NCBI GenBank assembly: GCA_963678705.1
Contig: OY783210.1
Coordinates: forward strand, 17,423,331 to 17,487,330
Length of the DNA: 64,000 bases
Reading direction: 5' to 3'
From: Panorpa germanica
Taxonomy: Eukaryota; Arthropoda; Insecta; Mecoptera; Panorpidae
Of this stretch, positions 59,644 to 64,000 are shown one piece after another; position 1 is the stretch's first letter; the number at the start of each line of letters is the position of its first letter. The notes under the pieces were generated by a model. It saw only the letters and a program-made list of their open reading frames with translations. It was not told the origin of the DNA and did not search any database. A program made the position numbers and the translations under genes.

Positions 59644-60175
59644 TTAAAGTATAATTCCCACTCACTGCTTTATTTTAATTTTGTATTTAATTTAAATTGT
59701 TTAGCATATGGCAATACGCGTAGTCATTCGCAGTACCATTTTTAATTTAATTTATTTTTTTAGTTTTCTTAGCTATTTTCGAACCTTACAAGGCCCAATG
59801 TTTAAAATTAAAGATATTAAATCTAGAAAAACTACATTATATTATAACCTTCAAAATGTGACAATCTGTAAAAATGCAGTAGGATTTACTTTTAAAAGAA
59901 GCTTAATGTCAGTTTTTGAAAAATATAGAAGTGAAAACAATTTCTATTAGTAATTGGTATTAAAAATAGCAATTTTAATTATTTCACATACAATTTTGTC
60001 GAACTGTCAAAATTTATATTACTAACGATGCATACGCACCAACTAAAATAACTAAAGTTAAATTAAAACACAAATGTGAAAAGGAATGTTTAAACGAGAA
60101 CCTGAAATCTAGATTGCAATATAAAATAAAAACAGTAAATTAAATATCAAAACAGTGAGAGGGAATGATGCTTAA
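59644..60175 (+). mobile_element. MITE family C, complete copy (~532 bp)
   Basis: ATTCCCACTCACTG (59654-59667) and CAGTGAGAGGGAAT (60153-60166), one mismatch, lie inside TTAA at 59644-59647 and 60172-60175. Longest of the three copies, with the CATATGGCAATACGCG segment. The 80-codon frame 59708-59950 lies entirely inside this repeat. It is broken in the sister copies and is not a gene. Confidence 0.88.
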
Positions 60176-60736
60176 CAAATATTAACTTATTTATAATAAA
60201 AATTAAATAATTTCACAAAATCAAAATTGTTTTAGATAAATTCCTGACTTTTGCTAGCTAATGATGCGACTTCTTTTAAAAAAATTGTTAAGAATTTAGA
60301 GAATAGAAAAAGGGCTAGTACGAGACCATCTGACAGTTATACATTCAGTTTTAAACTACGGAAAATTGTTTTAAATAAAAAGGAAACTACCACAAGTTAT
60401 CTCATCTTCCACAAGTTACTAAAAATCATTCGTCATTTTAATTAAAGCTCAAAGCTTCTTTTAAAGCTTCATTAAACAATAAAAATAAATATGATCTCCA
60501 TACAAAACTATCATTTACTATTTTCTTGTAGTTATCATACGACTACAATAAGTTGCTTTAAAAGCATTTGTATATAAATAGAAAGTTTAGTTTATTTCAT
60601 GACATATTATACTTGAAATAATAAAAAAAATTCTATATCTTTATGCAAATTTTAGCAGAAAATTCATATGAATAAATACCTACACGAATATTTTGTGCTA
60701 CGAATTGGTTGGTACCCTTTAACAAGATATCATGTG

Positions 60737-60737
<1 letters not shown>
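60176..60737. other. Non-coding stretch, no gene seen
   Basis: A+T-rich, nothing recognised. Confidence 0.6.

Positions 60738-60787
<50 letters not shown>
60738..60787. repeat. (TA)n microsatellite, ~50 bp
   Basis: Uninterrupted TA run. Confidence 0.97.
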
Positions 60788-60792
<5 letters not shown>

Positions 60793-61526
60793 CTATATGT
60801 AGATAATATGTAAAAAAATAACGTTGAATTTAGTACGGTACAATGCATTGTTTGCTTCGGTGCACTTGACTGATAATTGGCAAAAACAGTTTATGTTCAA
60901 TATAATATAAAAAAATATTTAAGGGAGAAAAATATTTAAATAAATTACTGTTAGAATTAAGCAACTGTTTTTTGCTAATGTATCTGCTTTTCTTGAAACA
61001 CACAATATACTCGTTCAATTGTATATTTAAGAAGGAGCTATAGTTACTTAGTTGACACATTATTTTTCTCTGCAGATACATACGGAGCCAGCTTTGTAGT
61101 GTGTGCGCTGTCCTTAGCAATATCTATTTTAATAAGAAGTAACAGCTCTGACAATGGCAACTCTATATAAGAAAATTTAAAATTTCTGTATGTGTATTCT
61201 ATTCTAACCATGTGTTTTTCTAAAACTCTCATCCTATTAGTTTCAAAAATAATATTCACTTTTAAAACTTTCATACTTTCAAGGACGGTGCAAAACATCT
61301 GGTTATAATTTAATTAAAAAATAATACAAACAGTTTAGTTTTATCAAGCGGTAATACTACTGTGAGAGATATTTTTTAATTAGTATTTAATGTTTATTAG
61401 TTTAAATAATTTTGTATTTTTTATTCATTTAAATAGTGCAGTATTTAAGGTTGGTATTTGTAAGGGATTTTGATTGATGATTAAATTTCGTATCCGGATC
61501 AGAATATAGAAAAACAAGTCTAAATA

Positions 61527-61529
<3 letters not shown>
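60788..61529. other. Non-coding stretch, no gene seen
   Basis: A+T-rich. Minus frames at 60830-61298 overlap each other and have no domain. Confidence 0.55.

Positions 61530-61580
<51 letters not shown>
61530..61580. repeat. (TA)n microsatellite, ~51 bp
   Basis: Uninterrupted TA run. Confidence 0.97.
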
Positions 61581-61588
<8 letters not shown>

Positions 61589-62056
61589 AGAGTATATAGA
61601 ACACTCAACGGTTTAATTCGTGAAAATCACTCTTCACTTCCTAATAATTTAAATTTTCCTGAATAAAGTTAAAACATCTAAAAGTCAAATCGTCACCAAA
61701 CAGAATATACAAATGAAATTCTATTTTCAGCAGGACTTTATTTTAATAATGTTGTACACCAAATTATTTTCACATTTCAACAATGTTTCTTTTAATCAGT
61801 GACGTAGTTTTTAGGGAGGTACCATTATTCTGGTTTAGTTATACATATTATAAGTAAAATAATACATCTAAATATCTATTAAAGTATCTCGCTTTAGACG
61901 CAAGATATGGTAACACTAAAGACATATATCTTTTTACTACGTTACTGATTTTGAACATAAATCCAAAACAAATAATCAATGAATATATAAATAAAATTAA
62001 AATAAATTATTTATGAATAAAACTTATAAAAACAAAATATAAATATTTTACAATAC
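61581..62056. other. Non-coding stretch, putative intron
   Basis: A+T-rich; on the minus strand it follows the putative donor at 62056. Confidence 0.55.
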
Positions 62057-62222
62057 CTTCCCCGGACTCCCTATTGTTCCGGAAGCACGACCCCCCTTTG
62101 TGTTCCCCATCCTTTCAACAGTAGGTGGGGTCAAATTACTTTTCAAAAGTCTCTACAATGTCGATACTCGACAGGTGTCCTACAACGTGAGGTGTCCTGG
62201 AAAAGGAGAGGAGCCGCAGGTG
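62057..62222 (-). CDS. Putative first coding exon (start MGNTKGG), gene unknown
   Basis: On the minus strand two good acceptors, TTTTATTTTAG before 62222 and CTCCTTTTCCAG before 62196, open a G+C-richer exon. The coding part is 62110-62057: an ATG in good context (A at -3, G at +4), then 18 codons MGNTKGGRASGTIGSPGK, ending AAG|GTATTG, a usable donor in phase 0. An in-frame TAG stands upstream of the ATG, so 62111-62222 would be 5' UTR. Gly2 after the initiator Met and small residues nearby leave N-myristoylation conceivable. The exit phase fits the 49-nt exon at 43267. Alternative reading: in another frame 62222-62137 is open (RTPHVVGHLSSIDIVETFEK) and could use a weaker donor at GTAATT. The family is not recognised. 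Confidence 0.5.
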
Positions 62223-63429
62223 CTAAAATAAAATTAAAAAGGATTTTTTAATATGACATTGACATAGAAATAATTTGGAAGCATTCAGGAAGAATTAGTG
62301 ATATAATAGGACACAATAGATACTTAGGATATTGTAGGATTTGATGAGGGATGGAATCATCTGGGTTTAATATCTTATTTTGGCAAATTTTCTCTGCTTA
62401 AAATTAACAAGAAAAATTGACTGTACCCCAAATATCACTTGGTATTTTTTTAAGGTTCAATTTCTCTGAAATACTTGCAAAATAACACCTGTAAATTCGT
62501 AATAAATCTTTAAACTAAGACATTTTCACGGAACGGAATATTACAAGAAAACTGCTGTTATTTTTCTATAAACAATAATTACTATGAGTAAAGCAATCGG
62601 TTTTGCAATACGATTACGTAAAAAAAATATTTATATATATTATAAAGGAACATGTATATATTTGTACATAACAATTCTAGAATATTTACTAAAAATTACT
62701 TGACCTACGGGGTAAAGTAACATTCCTTTTTTACCACCCTTATATACACCCTACAAACCCCTAACATTGAGATTCTAAAATTCCCTAGCGGTCGTATTGT
62801 GAAATAAAATCCAAAAAATTATACAGAAATGAATTTTCTTGGAATTAAAACCCTTTTTATCTAAATAATTCCTATCACGATATTCTCATAATACAATGCG
62901 TTACAAAAGTTCGGATTATTTGAAAAAACAATTTTGTAACCACATTTTATTTTTTTTATATATTCGTATTATTGTAAAAGAGTTCAAAATAAAATTCTAA
63001 AATTCCGAAAGTAAGTTTTATTTTTGACAGTTTATTCGTTTTTGAAGCTTTATGTTTTAGTTTTTCAAAGTTTCGAGTTTACATACTTCTAAAAACATAC
63101 TAAAACATATGTAGTATTATGTAGTGTATGTTAAACTAATTTTACAAATAAAAACAAACCTAAAACTTTCCAAAAAACATTCGTTTGATATTTAGTTTTA
63201 ATTTCGTTATTGTTTTGTTTAGTTTGTTTCGTAGTCGTACAAATTAAGTTTTAATATTTCAATAACTGGATTAATTTAATTAAGAACACCCTGTACTTCT
63301 GTTACTTATACATAATTAAAACTCAACGCTGTATTTGTTTATACGTATTGCTAGTTCCATTAAAAATTCCATTACCCAAGGTGTACATATTTTCACTCAC
63401 GAAAACGACATTTTTTTCACAACTAATCA
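62223..63429. other. Non-coding stretch, possible upstream intron or promoter flank
   Basis: A+T-rich. If the acceptor at 62223-62225 is used, this is intron between a 5' UTR exon and the exon at 62057-62222. Confidence 0.45.
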
Positions 63430-63612
63430 AAACGAATCAGTTTGGTAGAGCTTTGTCGACCCCGACTAGCGGACGAAACAGGAACGAAACGCGGCCGTTT
63501 AATTATACATTCGTTTCGTTAGGACGAAGCGATTGAGTTACGTTACGGTTTACCGTTGTCGTGGCGTTGTCGTACCGTAGTCGTAGCCGTTGCGGTTGCC
63601 GTTAAGTCTAGG
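63430..63612 (-). promoter_or_regulatory. CpG-rich block, candidate promoter or 5' UTR exon
   Basis: It stands out by CpG density: GACGAAACAGGAACGAAACG, CATTCGTTTCGTTAGGACG and then a GTTGTCGTGGCGTTGTCGTA-type hexamer run at 63554-63606. On the minus strand the run reads as (AACGGC/CAACGG)n, common in 5' UTRs of insect neural and regulatory genes. It is followed by CAACG|GTAAACC near 63553, a possible donor. It lies 1.3 kb upstream of the putative first coding exon. No core promoter element is certain. Confidence 0.35.
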
Positions 63613-64000
63613 TATTTTTCCATTCATTCCGTTATCAATGAATCGATTTTTCTAGCTTAATAAAAAGCAGCAGAATGTAACAAAGTAATTTAGACATTAA
63701 TTATTTATACATACGAGTACTTTTGTATAATCAACTATGAAATTCTTAAATAAATAGAATTTGTAATAAACCACCATGAGTAATTCATTAATTTTTTATA
63801 TTACTACTATATAAACAAAGACGTAGAATTTTTTATGATTTATGTAGCTGATACGTTTGCAGGAAAAACTGGTCTTAGTACCAATTACGTTTTTGATAAT
63901 GTTATTCGATATTTTAAAAGGTATTTTAGAAAATGTAGAATGAGTTGTCTATAGATTAATACTAGGTAGAAAATATAACGCAATTTAACACATTAATTAG
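63613..64000. other. Non-coding stretch, no gene seen
   Basis: A+T-rich to the window end. Confidence 0.6.

Noticed and set aside
59708..59950. 80-codon frame starting MAIRVVIRST
   Set aside because: It lies wholly inside a family-C MITE and is disrupted in the two sister copies.
1..64000. CRISPR arrays, bacterial operons, integrated virus genes, rRNA
   Set aside because: No regularly spaced identical repeats with unique spacers, no dense coding, no capsid or polymerase motifs, and no rRNA-like conserved blocks were seen.

Overview
The window reads as nuclear DNA of an arthropod, most likely an insect. It is strongly A+T-rich, has no dense gene array, operons or Shine-Dalgarno-led reading frames, and is full of decayed eukaryotic transposons: hAT, mariner, non-LTR retrotransposon tails, MITE-like families and TA microsatellites. 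The species cannot be fixed from sequence alone. Nearly all open frames of 60-140 codons look like chance openings or transposon remains. No rRNA, convincing tRNA gene, CRISPR or virus-like gene was recognised.

The most important host signal is on the minus strand. Three short segments flanked by good splice sites, at about 62.1 kb, 43.2 kb and 11.9 kb, have compatible reading phases (0/0, then 1/1). They can be read as successive exons of one gene whose introns (about 18.8 and 31.2 kb) span most of the window. The first carries an ATG in good context and would begin MGNTKGG. The concatenated peptide is about 59 residues and I do not recognise the family. A CpG-rich block at 63.4-63.6 kb lies upstream of the first exon and could be a promoter or 5' UTR exon. 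On this model most of the window is intron.

Layout: 0-9 kb is mostly featureless, with one MITE (family A), a degenerate ~97-bp repeat and an old LINE-like tail. 9.6-12.8 kb holds a family-B MITE, a SINE-like piece, the 73-nt exon and a LINE tail. 14-24 kb is a transposon-rich belt: tandem LINE 3' ends, a hAT element with matching 8-bp target duplications, a family-C MITE, further LINE tails, a truncated mariner and a repeated non-coding family (D). 26-36.6 kb has a TA microsatellite, a second hAT remnant, MITE B and A copies, a 91-bp palindromic element, a GC-rich minisatellite and a second LINE family. 38-46.8 kb has another LINE tail, the 49-nt exon, family D and the only family-B copy with both ends. 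48.7-60.2 kb has a GC-rich anonymous block, a composite inverted-repeat element, two complete family-C MITEs and a helically spaced 20-21 bp palindromic tandem array. 60.7-64 kb has two TA microsatellites, the putative first exon and the CpG-rich block.

No set of genes here forms an evident new functional system. The observations most worth following are the split minus-strand gene, the MITE families with recoverable termini, the conserved 3' hairpin of the main LINE family, and the palindromic tandem array.
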